Shown: piece after piece, positions 1 to 8,632 of the stretch
How the letters are laid out: each line of letters opens with the position of its first letter
Numbering within the stretch: position 1 is the first letter of the stretch
DNA from: Chitinophagaceae bacterium
Lineage (GTDB): Bacteria; Bacteroidota; Bacteroidia; Chitinophagales; Chitinophagaceae
Direction: 5' to 3'
DNA: 64,000 nt
Assembly (NCBI GenBank): GCA_947488765.1
Contig: CANLAE010000006.1
Span: 62,001 to 126,000 of the forward strand
Notes under the pieces: generated by a model
The model's database searches: none
Seen by the model: the letters and a program-made list of their open reading frames with translations, nothing else
What the model was told of the DNA's origin: nothing
Program-made: the position numbers and the translations under genes

Positions 1-1
1 A

Positions 2-220
2 CAATCTACTAAAATTATTGATGTAAGCGGAGATCCACCAATCGAAATGAAAGGCAGGGTTCCGGCAAGAAGTGTTGTTATTCCTGGAACTTACAACAAG
101 AAATTTCCTGCAGGTGAATTTGGTGTCGGCTGTGCACTCATCATCGGCAAACGCAAGCCTAGCACAGATTTGAAGACAAGCCTTAATGATGCACTAAGAG
201 ATTTCAATGTGAGTGTTTAA
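2..220 (+). CDS. dapD: 2,3,4,5-tetrahydropyridine-2,6-dicarboxylate N-succinyltransferase, C-terminal fragment (5' end outside window)
   Basis: Manual translation of frame 2: QSTKIIDVSGDPPIEMKGRVPARSVVIPGTYNKKFPAGEFGVGCALIIGKRKPSTDLKTSLNDALRDFNVSV*, typical of the Bacteroidota DapD C-terminus. Confidence 0.85.
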   Translation, partial: QSTKIIDVSGDPPIEMKGRVPARSVVIPGTYNKKFPAGEFGVGCALIIGKRKPSTDLKTSLNDALRDFNVSV

Positions 221-245
221 TCAATTCTTTTTTTGATTGATTCTA

Positions 246-1667
246 TTATTTTAACCCTATAACTGCTCCACTTAATTTTTTATAAACGTGGGGCAGTATT
301 TTTTTAAATCGGTCATAAGTAGCCAAAGAAACATTTTTGGTATCAAAAGGTACATATTGCACATATTGTTTTTCAGCACCTGCTACCCTACCGTATTTGT
401 ATTGGTAGGTAAACCAACCATCAGGCTGCAAGCTCGCTTCAGCCAAAGAAGTATTGGGAATTGCAATAAAAAACTGACTACTTAAATCGATGTTTTTATT
501 ACTCAATAAAGTATTCTTTAATTGTAGTTGATGCAGTACAACATAAGCTGCCTTTGCTGTTTCCACTGCAGGGTCTATGAGTTGTACATAATTTGCCAAT
601 ACATTTCTATAACGATAATTCCCATTTTTTTGATAGTTATATAATTCAATCAACACTTTTTGAATAGTGTCTTTCATGTATGGATAATGTGTACAACCTA
701 AAATCAAAGTATTCATGGGTGGTGCGTTGGGTGCTGTTTTGTTGTTCCGCATTTTTTCTAACAAACTCACCAAATGATAACGTACATAATTTGCAGGTTC
801 ATTAATTTGAACATCAGTACAAGTGCCTTTATCATCAAATTCACACAACAATTGATTATAGCTTTTATTAAAATGATACATCTCTAACAATGCAGTATCA
901 ATTGGATAATTTTCATTTTTATAAGAAGGACCTTTATAACCTTTTCTGGGCGTTTTAGCAGAATCGATATAATAACTCCAATCTCTGTCGATACTCTCTG
1001 CAAGACCAACTCCACCCTGACTTACGATAGATAAATTATTCAATCCGTAACTCTTTGCCATTGCATTTAATGTCAATGGATATCCATTACTTGCAACAGT
1101 TCCTGCAGTTGCAAAAACACCAATGGTACCTTGTTGTTTTTTTTGATAATCAAGTGCTGCTTTTGAGCCTGCTTCAATTACACCAACAACAGGAAAATTA
1201 GCATTAGAAAATGATTGCGAAAACTTTTTTACTTCGGGCAAAGCATAAGCTGTGGCTGTGTTACAAGCCAATATGATCATTTTTACAGGCATTTTTTTTT
1301 GTGAAATCCAACTCTCATTTTCTTTGGTAACAAATTTTTGCTGTAAAAAAAAATTCATATTTTTCAAGATGTGTTCTTTCAATAAATCTGTTTTATGTTC
1401 GGCTGCATAATTACCATAAGGCATGTTAGCTTGATCTGCTAAATACTGATAATATTCACCTGCAAAATCCAACTTTCCATCAGCTCCAGGTTTGCCTGTT
1501 ATATTATTAAAAGCATCTAATGTTAGCATGGCTTCTAAAACAGTAAGTCCACCAGTGCCTGAATCAAAAACCCCAATCGGATTATTGTTTAGTTTAACTT
1601 CTTTTTTTTGTGCTATGCTTGTCAAACCAAACACTAACAATAACAACAAGATTTGAAATGCTTTCAT
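246..1667 (-). CDS. Asp/Glu racemase family protein (MurI-like) with N-terminal signal peptide
   Basis: GVFDSGTGGLTVLE, ACNTATAYALP and LILGCTHYPYM motifs (both catalytic Cys present). Preferred start MKAFQILLLLLVFGLTSIAQ gives a signal peptide. About 473 aa, much longer than standard MurI. Confidence 0.85.
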   Translation of the reverse strand: MKAFQILLLLLVFGLTSIAQKKEVKLNNNPIGVFDSGTGGLTVLEAMLTLDAFNNITGKPGADGKLDFAGEYYQYLADQANMPYGNYAAEHKTDLLKEHILKNMNFFLQQKFVTKENESWISQKKMPVKMIILACNTATAYALPEVKKFSQSFSNANFPVVGVIEAGSKAALDYQKKQQGTIGVFATAGTVASNGYPLTLNAMAKSYGLNNLSIVSQGGVGLAESIDRDWSYYIDSAKTPRKGYKGPSYKNENYPIDTALLEMYHFNKSYNQLLCEFDDKGTCTDVQINEPANYVRYHLVSLLEKMRNNKTAPNAPPMNTLILGCTHYPYMKDTIQKVLIELYNYQKNGNYRYRNVLANYVQLIDPAVETAKAAYVVLHQLQLKNTLLSNKNIDLSSQFFIAIPNTSLAEASLQPDGWFTYQYKYGRVAGAEKQYVQYVPFDTKNVSLATYDRFKKILPHVYKKLSGAVIGLK

Positions 1668-1779
1668 GAAAATTAATTTATACAAGTATAGTTCTATTAC
1701 TTTGTGTAATGTAATATCATTTTTTCAATTATTATCAATCAAGATAAAACTTTACAAATTTATCAGCAAAGAAAACCCA

Positions 1780-2706
1780 ATGAAATCAATACCTAATGAG
1801 CAAATTAAACTAAAAGGATTTTTGATTACATTATTGGGTGCAATTTTATTTTCAACCAAAGCAATCTTTATAAAACTTGCGTTTGCCGGTACAAAAGTAG
1901 ATGCAGTTACATTGCTTTCTTTACGCATGCTTGTTGCACTTCCATTTTATATTGCTGCTGCAATTATGAGTTATAGAAAACCAACAAATCAACCTATAAC
2001 CAAAGTTCAATGGGTGAATATTTTTCTTCTCGGATTATTAGGATATTATATCAGCAGTTTATGCGACTTCATTGGATTGCAATTTATTTCAGCAGGACTA
2101 GAAAGATTAATTCTTTTTATGTACCCTACTCTAGCCATATTAATTAACACTTTTGTTTTTAAAACAAAACTTTCTAAAACACAACTGGCAGCATTGGTGC
2201 TTACCTATCTAGGAATTGGCATCGCCTATTTTGGTGAAATGAAAATTGACACCGAAAACCCTAATTTTTATTATGGTTCATTCATGGTTTTTTTATGTGC
2301 CGCAACTTACTCGGTTTACATAGTAGGCACAGGTAAATTAGTACCCAAAGTTGGTGTAACAAGATTTACAGCAAATGCAATGTTGGCAGCAACTGCAGGT
2401 ATCTTCATTCATTTTATTTTAACTCGTTCAATACACCAAATTACATACAGCAATACGCTGTTATATTATTCATTGGCATTGGGAATTGTTGCTACTGTTC
2501 TTCCATCTTTTATGATAAGTAATGGTATGAAAACAATTGGCATCAATAACGTTGCAGTCATCACATCAATTGGGCCTGTAAGTACTATTATACAAGCGCA
2601 TTTTATTTTACATGAGCCTATTTTTACAGAACAATTAATTGGAACTATTTTGGTTATTATTGGTGTATTATTAATTGGTAGAAAAGCTGCAATTGAAAAT
2701 TCATAG
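1780..2706 (+). CDS. EamA/DMT-family transporter
   Basis: About 10 hydrophobic segments in two repeats; preferred start MKSIPNEQIKLKGF inside the longer ORF. Confidence 0.85.
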   Translation: MKSIPNEQIKLKGFLITLLGAILFSTKAIFIKLAFAGTKVDAVTLLSLRMLVALPFYIAAAIMSYRKPTNQPITKVQWVNIFLLGLLGYYISSLCDFIGLQFISAGLERLILFMYPTLAILINTFVFKTKLSKTQLAALVLTYLGIGIAYFGEMKIDTENPNFYYGSFMVFLCAATYSVYIVGTGKLVPKVGVTRFTANAMLAATAGIFIHFILTRSIHQITYSNTLLYYSLALGIVATVLPSFMISNGMKTIGINNVAVITSIGPVSTIIQAHFILHEPIFTEQLIGTILVIIGVLLIGRKAAIENS

Positions 2707-2714
2707 CAAAAAAA

Positions 2715-2737
2715 ATACCGATAAAAATTATCGGCAT
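2715..2737 (-). terminator. Intrinsic terminator of the citrate synthase gene
   Basis: Minus strand ATGCCGATAA-TTT-TTATCGGTAT followed by a T-run; one G:U pair in the minus-strand RNA. Confidence 0.7.
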
Positions 2738-2759
2738 TTAAATAATATTACAAAAGCAA

Positions 2760-4082
2760 TTATTCCCAAATTTCTTCTTTGCCTTGTAACCACAATTTCA
2801 CACTTTCAGTTGTAACGCTTTTTGGTCTTTCTAATGCAAAGCCCAAAGCTCTATCCCAACAAAGACTTGAAAGCACACCTAAAGCTCTGCTCACAGCAAA
2901 TAGAACTGTATAGAATTCATATTCTACCAAGCCGTAGTGAACTAATAATGCACCGCTATGTGCATCTACATTTGGCCATGGATTTTTAATTTTCCCAAGC
3001 CCTTGTAATATTGGCGGCACAGTTTCATAAATATTCCAAACCGTACGACACAATTTATCTTCAGGCATATGTTTTTTTCCAAATTCCATTTGTGCTGTAA
3101 ATCTTGGATCAGTTTTACGAAGTACGGCATGACCATACCCCGGAACAACTTTCCCACCTTCTAAAGTATCTTTTACATATTGTTCAATTTGTTCTTTTGC
3201 AGGCAAATCTGTTCCTAATTTTTCCTGCATTTCAAATATCCATTTAATCACTTCCTGATTAGCCAATCCATGCAAAGGACCCGCCAATCCATTCATTCCC
3301 GCTGCATAACTTAAATATGGATCACTCAAAGCACTACCTACTAAATGTGTGGTATGTGCCGATACATTTCCGCCTTCATGATCTGCGTGAATGGTCATGT
3401 ATAAACGCATCAGTTCTTTAAAACTATCATCTTCATAACCCATCATGTGCGCAAGATTTCCAGACCAGTCTAACAAACCATTTGGTTGAATGTGCTCATT
3501 ATTTTTGTACTTTCTTCTATAAATGTATGCTGCAATACGGGGTAGTCTTGCTATTAAATCCATTGCATCATCATAAATTGGATTCCAATAATCTTTCTTG
3601 TTGATCCCTTTTGCATATTCTTTTGCAAATAATCCTTCTGTTTGTAATGCCATAACACCCACTACAAACATGGTCATTGGATGTGTACTTAATGGCAAAG
3701 CATCTATCGTTGCAAATACGTGGTTTGGAACATGGCTTCTTCTTTGCCATACACTTGTTAAATGTTGAACATCTTCTTCTGTTGGTAATTCTCCTATCAA
3801 CATTAAATAAAATAATCCTTCAGGTAATGGCTCATTGCCACCTTCAGCGTTTGGTAATTTTTTTTGTAATTCAGGAATGGTATAACCACGAAAACGAATT
3901 CCTTCTTGTGCATCCAATAAACTTGTTTCTGTTACAAGCCCTGTAATGCCACGCATGCCTTGGTAAATTTGAGAAAGCGTAACTTCTCCAACTTTTTTAT
4001 TACCATGATCTTTTAAAATATCTTTAATCTCTGCGTTAGCAATATCCGCCTTTGCTTTAAATCTGTCTTTTACGATTCCCAT
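2760..4082 (-). CDS. gltA: Citrate (Si)-synthase, eukaryotic/mitochondrial-like type
   Basis: GPLHGLANQEV, VVPGYGHAVLRKTDPR, NPWPNVDAHSGALL catalytic blocks; HSDHEGGNVSAHT-like segment (HADHEGGNVSAHTTHLVGSALSDPYLS). Confidence 0.95.
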   Translation of the reverse strand: MGIVKDRFKAKADIANAEIKDILKDHGNKKVGEVTLSQIYQGMRGITGLVTETSLLDAQEGIRFRGYTIPELQKKLPNAEGGNEPLPEGLFYLMLIGELPTEEDVQHLTSVWQRRSHVPNHVFATIDALPLSTHPMTMFVVGVMALQTEGLFAKEYAKGINKKDYWNPIYDDAMDLIARLPRIAAYIYRRKYKNNEHIQPNGLLDWSGNLAHMMGYEDDSFKELMRLYMTIHADHEGGNVSAHTTHLVGSALSDPYLSYAAGMNGLAGPLHGLANQEVIKWIFEMQEKLGTDLPAKEQIEQYVKDTLEGGKVVPGYGHAVLRKTDPRFTAQMEFGKKHMPEDKLCRTVWNIYETVPPILQGLGKIKNPWPNVDAHSGALLVHYGLVEYEFYTVLFAVSRALGVLSSLCWDRALGFALERPKSVTTESVKLWLQGKEEIWE

Positions 4083-4201
4083 CTTTTATTTTTTATTATA
4101 ATAAATATTATTGAAAAATTGATTTACCCATAAAATAATTGAAATGTATTCTCAATTAATTGAAATCTAGTTGTGGCACAATCATTTTGTAGTACAAAAA
4201 T

Positions 4202-4327
4202 ATGGCTAAAAGTAAAGCAACAAAATTCTATATTCAAAGAATTACCATAAGGTTGTTAAAAAACTACTACAACGAAATAGATTTAGAAAAAATTTGCATT
4301 TCTGCAAGAATGGGAGAAAAAGAATAA
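4202..4327 (+). CDS. Candidate 41-aa basic small ORF (MAKSKATKFYIQRITIRLLKNYYNEIDLEKICISARMGEKE)
   Basis: ATG-to-TAA ORF in the gap between two minus-strand genes; not in the supplied ORF track. No homology evidence. Confidence 0.2.
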   Translation: MAKSKATKFYIQRITIRLLKNYYNEIDLEKICISARMGEKE

Positions 4328-4329
4328 CA

Positions 4330-5427
4330 CTATTTAGGAGCCTTTTTGTAAATATAATATGCAATAAAACAAAATACAATATTAGGTATCCAGGCGGCCA
4401 ACATTGGCGGCAAATCTCCTTTAGTTGAAAATATCGTTGAAAACTTATCAGTAATAATGAAAACTGAAGCAGTCATGAAACCCAATGCCAGATGCATTCC
4501 GCTGCCTCCCCTTACTTTTCTGCCAGCAACAACTGCACCAATAATGGTTAATAGAAATACTGTAAACGGCGTGGCATCTCGTTTGTACCTTTCTACTTTT
4601 AAGGTGTTCAATCCTTCGGAACCTCTCAACTCTTCAAGTCGGATATACCTTTTTAATTCGGGTGTAGTTAATTTACTTTGAGCATAATTATCCCGCTTCA
4701 AATCAAATGGCATAAAACTGAATTTATAATAGCGGTCAGTTTCCATTGTTAGTTGCTCTTTCAAACCAATTAATTTTCTGTCAATTACGCCATTTAAATG
4801 CCATTGATTTTTTGGTGGATCCCAAGTAATATTCTCAGCTCTGATATTTTCTACAACTTGGTTACCTTTCATTTTATTCATAAAAAAAGGACCACCTTGT
4901 TTAGTAGCTGTATCATAGCTTATAATGCCAGCATAAGTAAATGAATCAATTTTAAAATACAAATCTCTGCCACGCATTCCTCTTGTTAATGCCTCATAAG
5001 ATGAATTTGCATCTATATATTTTGCTTCAAATCCAGTACGAATAATATTTGCTTTTGGAATAACATACTGATTGGCAAACCACAATATTGAAGCCAAAAA
5101 AATACCCCCAATAAAATATGGTCTTAACCAGCGATTGAAACTTGTACCACTTGCAAGAATGGCAATGATTTCGCTTCTTGTAGCCATTTTTGAAGTAAAA
5201 AAAATTACTGCAATAAAAACAAATAAAGGAAATAACAACCCAATAATATGCGGAACAAAACCAAAATAATAATTGGTGATTACCCCTGTAAAACCAAGTT
5301 TCGACTTTACAAAATCATCCGTCTTTTCACTAATGTCTATTACAACTGCAATAATTGTAAATAGAAATATGGAGAAGAAAAATGTACTAAAAAACTTTTT
5401 TAATATGTACCAGTCAATTTTTTTCAT
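4330..5427 (-). CDS. LptF/LptG (YjgP/YjgQ) family permease
   Basis: MKKIDWYILKKFFSTFFFSIFLFT N-terminus, N- and C-terminal TM clusters, MATRSEIIAILASGTSFNRWLRPY. Confidence 0.85.
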   Translation of the reverse strand: MKKIDWYILKKFFSTFFFSIFLFTIIAVVIDISEKTDDFVKSKLGFTGVITNYYFGFVPHIIGLLFPLFVFIAVIFFTSKMATRSEIIAILASGTSFNRWLRPYFIGGIFLASILWFANQYVIPKANIIRTGFEAKYIDANSSYEALTRGMRGRDLYFKIDSFTYAGIISYDTATKQGGPFFMNKMKGNQVVENIRAENITWDPPKNQWHLNGVIDRKLIGLKEQLTMETDRYYKFSFMPFDLKRDNYAQSKLTTPELKRYIRLEELRGSEGLNTLKVERYKRDATPFTVFLLTIIGAVVAGRKVRGGSGMHLALGFMTASVFIITDKFSTIFSTKGDLPPMLAAWIPNIVFCFIAYYIYKKAPK

Positions 5428-5514
5428 TTCAAATCAATGACAACAAAGATAGGCGGTGAAATTATCGAAGTAGGTAATTTAACTATTTTGTGAATTTTCA
5501 ATTTGAAATAAATA

Positions 5515-6654
5515 CTACAACCTTTGCTTGATGATAGGTAAGATTTCAGCTTTCCAGCTTTTAAAAGTATTGGCTAAAATATGTTTTCTAGCCTCTCCTA
5601 CCAGCCACAAATAAAAAGTCAAATTCTGAATGCTTGCCAATTGCAATGCGAGTAATTCATTGGCTACAAACAAATGTCTCAAATATGCTTTGGTGTAATA
5701 ATTACTAATTTCACTTGGCATTCCATCATCAATAACAGAGAAGTCGGTAGCCCATTTTTTATTTTTGATATTGATAACCCCTTTGGTAGTAAATAACATT
5801 CCATTACGACCATTGCGGGTTGGCATTACACAATCAAACATATCAATTCCTAAATCAATACACTCAAGCAAATTCCATGGAGTACCTACTCCCATTAAAT
5901 AGCGAGGTTTTTCTATTGGCAAATGTTCGGTACACATTGCAGTAAATTCATACATCATTTCTTCAGGTTCACCAACGCTAAGCCCTCCAATTGCATTTCC
6001 TGCAGCATTAATTTCACTGATAAATTGACAAGATGCAATTCTTAAATCTTTGTACGTACTACCTTGTACAATTGGAAATAAATTTTGCGAATAGCCATAT
6101 TTATCAGGTGTTTCAGCTAATCTATGTACACATCGCTGTAACCATCTATGCGTAAGTTCCATACTTTTTTTTGTATAAATATATTCACTTGGGTATGGCG
6201 GACATTCATCAAAAGCCATGATAATATCTGCTCCAATACTACGTTCAATATCCATTACTTTTTCAGGCGTAAATAAATGTCGGCTTCCATCAATATGACT
6301 TTGAAACAATACTCCCTCTTCTGTAATTTTTCTGTTGGCGGCTAATGAAAAAACCTGGTAACCACCACTGTCTGTTAGTATTGGTTTTTTCCAACCCATA
6401 AACTTGTGCAATCCACCGGCTGCTTCAAGTACTTCAATTCCGGGGCGTAAGTATAAGTGATAAGTATTACCTAAAATAATTTGTGCTTGTACATCAATAC
6501 TTAGTTGCTGTTGAGTTACAGCTTTTACACTGCCTACTGTGCCTACAGGCATAAAAATTGGCGTTTGTATTTCTCCATGATCTGTTGAAATAGTTCCTGC
6601 TCTTCCTTTTGAATTGGTGCTCGTATTAATTAAATTAAATTGTAAACATGCCAT
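5515..6654 (-). CDS. tgt: tRNA-guanine transglycosylase
   Basis: IFMPVGTVGSVKAV, LGNTYHLYLRPG, ILTDSGGYQVFSL, DMFDCVMPTRNGRNG motifs. Confidence 0.95.
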   Translation of the reverse strand: MACLQFNLINTSTNSKGRAGTISTDHGEIQTPIFMPVGTVGSVKAVTQQQLSIDVQAQIILGNTYHLYLRPGIEVLEAAGGLHKFMGWKKPILTDSGGYQVFSLAANRKITEEGVLFQSHIDGSRHLFTPEKVMDIERSIGADIIMAFDECPPYPSEYIYTKKSMELTHRWLQRCVHRLAETPDKYGYSQNLFPIVQGSTYKDLRIASCQFISEINAAGNAIGGLSVGEPEEMMYEFTAMCTEHLPIEKPRYLMGVGTPWNLLECIDLGIDMFDCVMPTRNGRNGMLFTTKGVINIKNKKWATDFSVIDDGMPSEISNYYTKAYLRHLFVANELLALQLASIQNLTFYLWLVGEARKHILANTFKSWKAEILPIIKQRL

Positions 6655-6807
6655 ATTGGGTAAAAATAAGTTGAAACTGAATAAGATGATAATGTTTCAT
6701 TAGTGAAGCGTGAATTTGCATTTTCATATTTTAAATTGTAATGTTTCTTTTCCACATATCTACAAAGTGTTCGCAATAGAGTATCCTAACAATTAAATTT
6801 GCAAAAT

Positions 6808-7935
6808 ATGATAACAATACCTGCTGTAGTTTGGGATATAGTTTTTTATGCATTCTGTACAATCATTTTAATACAGATTTTTTATTACTTATTTTTTTTT
6901 AGAAGACTTGCTTTTTATAAAGCACCTCAAAAAAATACTTCAGTAGAATATGCTGTTTCAGTAATTGTTTGTGCTAGAGATGAAGCACATCAATTGTCTA
7001 CCAATCTTCCCGGAATATTGGTTCAGGATTATAAAAGCACACATGAAATTGTAGTAGTTAATGACAATTCGATTGACGATACAAAATATTTACTGGATGA
7101 GTTTAAAAAAAGTTTCAAAAACATTAATCACATACTATTATCACAGGAGGCAAAGTTAATTACTGGTAAAAAATTTCCTTTAAGTATCGGTGTAAAAAGT
7201 GCCAAACATGAAATTCTAATTCTTACCGATGCAGATTGCATTCCGGCCAGTGAGCACTGGATACACACTATACAAAATGCCTATGTGGATGATGTGGAAA
7301 TTGTATTGGGATATGGTGCTTACAAAAAGAAAAGTGGTATTTTAAACAAGCTAATTCGTTTTGAAACTTTTCATACAGCACTGCAATATCTTTCTTATGC
7401 AATTGCAGGGATTCCATACATGGGTGTTGGCAGAAATTTAAGTTATAAGAAAGATGTTTTTATACGCAACAAAGGTTTTTCATCTATCAATATGATACCG
7501 AGCGGAGATGATGATTTATTTATTAATCAAGTTGCAAATAAAAAAAATACAGCAATTGTAATTGACCATGCAGCTCATACAATCAGTGAACCAAAAAACA
7601 CTTGGTCGGAGTGGATGACACAAAAATACAGACACTATACAACAGCAAAATTTTACAAACCAATTCACAGATTTTTATTAGGATTGTATTCATTTAGTTT
7701 ATTTGCACTTTATCCTTTGTTTATTATTTCAATCATTTTTTATAATTGGTGGTTGGTATTGGCTGTATATGGTTTTCGATTAATTATTCAGGGAGTTGTA
7801 CTTTTCAAAAGCATGAAAAAATTAAATGAAACTGATTTATTTCCATGGTTTATTTTATTGGATTTGTGGATGCCTTTATACTATTTGTTTACATTACCCG
7901 CAATATGGAAAAGTCCTAAAAGGACGTGGAGTTAA
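6808..7935 (+). CDS. Glycosyltransferase family 2
   Basis: YAVSVIVCARDEAHQL, EIVVVNDNSIDDT, ILTDADCIPAS; C-terminal TM segments. ATG at 6808 preferred over TTG at 6799. Confidence 0.85.
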   Translation: MITIPAVVWDIVFYAFCTIILIQIFYYLFFFRRLAFYKAPQKNTSVEYAVSVIVCARDEAHQLSTNLPGILVQDYKSTHEIVVVNDNSIDDTKYLLDEFKKSFKNINHILLSQEAKLITGKKFPLSIGVKSAKHEILILTDADCIPASEHWIHTIQNAYVDDVEIVLGYGAYKKKSGILNKLIRFETFHTALQYLSYAIAGIPYMGVGRNLSYKKDVFIRNKGFSSINMIPSGDDDLFINQVANKKNTAIVIDHAAHTISEPKNTWSEWMTQKYRHYTTAKFYKPIHRFLLGLYSFSLFALYPLFIISIIFYNWWLVLAVYGFRLIIQGVVLFKSMKKLNETDLFPWFILLDLWMPLYYLFTLPAIWKSPKRTWS

Positions 7936-7988
7936 TTTTATTTCAGGTAACACACATTAAAACAGTAAGCTAAAACTGATCCCAACAA

Positions 7989-8615
7989 ATGGATATAATT
8001 TTAAAATATTTTTCTGAATTTTCTTCTTTGCAACTTCAACAATTTGAAGCATTAGAAGGGTTGTATAAAGAATGGAATGAAAAGATAAATGTGGTGTCAA
8101 GAAAAGACATTGATCAAATTTATTTACACCATGTATTGCATAGTTTGAGCATAGCAGCAATCGCAAATTTCAAACCCGGTGCAGAAGTAATTGACATTGG
8201 CTGTGGTGGTGGATTTCCATGTATTCCATTAGCAATTTTTTTTCCTGAAGTAAAATTTCATGCGGTTGACAGCATCGGCAAAAAACTCAAAGTTGTTGAA
8301 GCAGTGGCCGAAGGAGCCAACATTAAAAACATCACTACACAACATACCAGAGCAGAAGAAATCAAAAATAGAAAATTTGATTTTGCCATAAGCAGAGCTG
8401 TAGCTCCATTGAAAGAATTGTGGACTTGGAGCAAACCATTACTTAAAAAAGAAAACAGAAATGAAATCAACAATGGATTGATTTGTTTAAAGGGAGGGGA
8501 TCTTCATCAAGAGATTTTCGAAAGTGGCACACGCCCAAAAATGATGAGCGTGTATGACATTTTCAATGAAGATTTTTTTAAAGAAAAATATATTATCTAC
8601 GTAAAGAAAAATTAA
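7989..8615 (+). CDS. rsmG: 16S rRNA (guanine-N7) methyltransferase RsmG
   Basis: LYKEWNEKINVVSRKD, EVIDIGCGGGFPCIPLAI, FDFAISRAVAPL. Confidence 0.92.
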   Translation: MDIILKYFSEFSSLQLQQFEALEGLYKEWNEKINVVSRKDIDQIYLHHVLHSLSIAAIANFKPGAEVIDIGCGGGFPCIPLAIFFPEVKFHAVDSIGKKLKVVEAVAEGANIKNITTQHTRAEEIKNRKFDFAISRAVAPLKELWTWSKPLLKKENRNEINNGLICLKGGDLHQEIFESGTRPKMMSVYDIFNEDFFKEKYIIYVKKN

Positions 8616-8632
8616 TGGTTATTGCATCAAAG

